Shown here: piece by piece, positions 20,287-20,892 of the stretch
How positions within the stretch are numbered: the stretch's first letter is position 1
Layout: each line of letters opens with the position of its first letter
NCBI GenBank assembly: GCA_001953115.1
Contig: LSSL01001743.1
Location: forward strand, 1-20,892
Length of the DNA: 20,892 nucleotides
Direction: 5' to 3'
DNA from: Smittium mucronatum
Taxonomy: Eukaryota > Kickxellomycota > Harpellomycetes > Harpellales > Legeriomycetaceae
The notes under the pieces: generated by a model
Told to the model about the DNA's origin: nothing
Seen by the model: only the letters and a program-made list of their open reading frames with translations
Database searches by the model: none
Position numbers and translations under genes: made by a program

Positions 20287-20892
20287 TCAATAATTTTTGG
20301 GGTAGAAGTAGAGTGTTATTTTAGAAAGAAAAGGGATGGAGTCAAAAATATTGCTTGGAAATAATGAATGTAGTGAATTGGATAAATATTGAGTGATAGT
20401 ATAACTTTTTAAAAAAAATTTAAAAAATATCTTATTAGAATACTTTTTATTTAGTCTAAACATCAATTTTTCTCGAAAATATGACTCCAAAGTGGTTTAT
20501 AGTTTTCAGTCCCTATTAACGTTCATTGCTATTATTATTTTTGTAAACAAATATTCCCCCTTTTCTCCAAATCTTTGTTCATTCATTAGAATTTTAGAGC
20601 TTAAATAATTAGTAATTATCTTATGGGAGGAAGTGAAGGCGAGAAAATAACTGAGTGTGTTTGTTTTATTTTTAATAAATTAACCGTCTCAATTTTTTTT
20701 GAGATAGCTTAAGTTGGGCAATTATGAGGCCTCTTTTTAGAATGATTTTTTATAATTAAATATATTTGGCATCAAATATCTTTCTTTGTAACCAAATGAA
20801 TTCTCCACTCATTTCCAACCCGTTAATTTAATTTTTTTAAAAAAATCTTTATTATTTTTTTTGCGGAGATCTCTATCATTACCCCCCCCCCC
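20287..20892 (-). pseudogene. Possible gene relic running in from the window end, unknown
   Basis: A single minus-strand frame can be followed from 20892 to the TGA at 20289-20287, 202 codons with seven internal stops (20811, 20739, 20724, 20691, 20682, 20508, 20499). The last 131 codons have only two, against about 11 expected. Segments such as NDRDLRKKNNKDFFKK, ILMNEQRFGEKGEYLF and TTLESYFREKLMFRLNKKY have a varied, basic make-up. No frameshift is needed. The upstream end is cut by the window at a C11 run. No family recognised. Confidence 0.4.
20882..20892. repeat. C11 run at the window end
   Basis: The sequence ends in eleven C. If this is also a contig end, the assembly probably broke at the homopolymer. 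Confidence 0.85.

Noticed and set aside
1..20892. tRNA, rRNA, CRISPR array, bacterial operon signals
   Set aside because: No T-loop consensus, no conserved rRNA segment, no regularly spaced repeats and no run of closely packed reading frames.

Overview
The window is an extremely AT-rich eukaryotic stretch (by eye about 20% G+C from base 730 onward) with no gene that I can show to be intact. Only two elements are recognisable from protein motifs, and both lie in the first 1.9 kb. They are the 3' end of a LINE-type non-LTR retrotransposon (1-827) and a badly decayed DDE transposase of the IS630/Tc1/mariner superfamily (876-1825). No tRNA, rRNA, CRISPR array or bacterial-style operon was seen. 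The mix of LINE and IS630/Tc1-like transposase in very AT-rich, gene-poor DNA would fit an expanded microsporidian genome. Other AT-rich eukaryotes (gut fungi, dictyostelids, apicomplexans) cannot be excluded, and no species is claimed.

Layout. 1-827: LINE 3' end at roughly 40% G+C, with a frameshift near 121-152, a CCHC zinc finger, a stop at 703-705, a 20-bp perfect palindrome just after it, AATAAA at 803-808 and an A11 tract at 817-827. 876-1825: transposase pseudogene carrying several stops and frameshifts; the second and third catalytic positions read Asn and Lys. 1826-10072: AT-rich DNA with an (AC)12 microsatellite, a polypurine tract and several possible gene relics on both strands (2520-2766, 4560-4966, 5041-6237, 7021-7294). 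10073-11286: a 565-bp direct duplication exactly flanking an 84-N assembly gap, almost certainly an unmerged contig overlap. 11287-20892: more AT-rich DNA with possible relics (13147-13617 minus, 15592-16300 minus, 17665-18234 plus, 18953-19290 plus, 19438-19763 plus, 20287-20892 minus). The window ends in a C11 run.

How far the relics can be trusted. At this base composition roughly 9% of random codons are stops. By my own estimate about a dozen stop-free runs of 60 or more codons are then expected by chance over six frames of 20 kb. A single 60-90 codon run is therefore not evidence of a gene. I list relics where several stop-poor runs sit next to each other on one strand, usually with locally raised G+C, and I give them modest confidence. 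None could be matched to a family. The picture is a transposon-bearing region of decayed sequence, not a working gene cluster, and I found no convincing new functional system.
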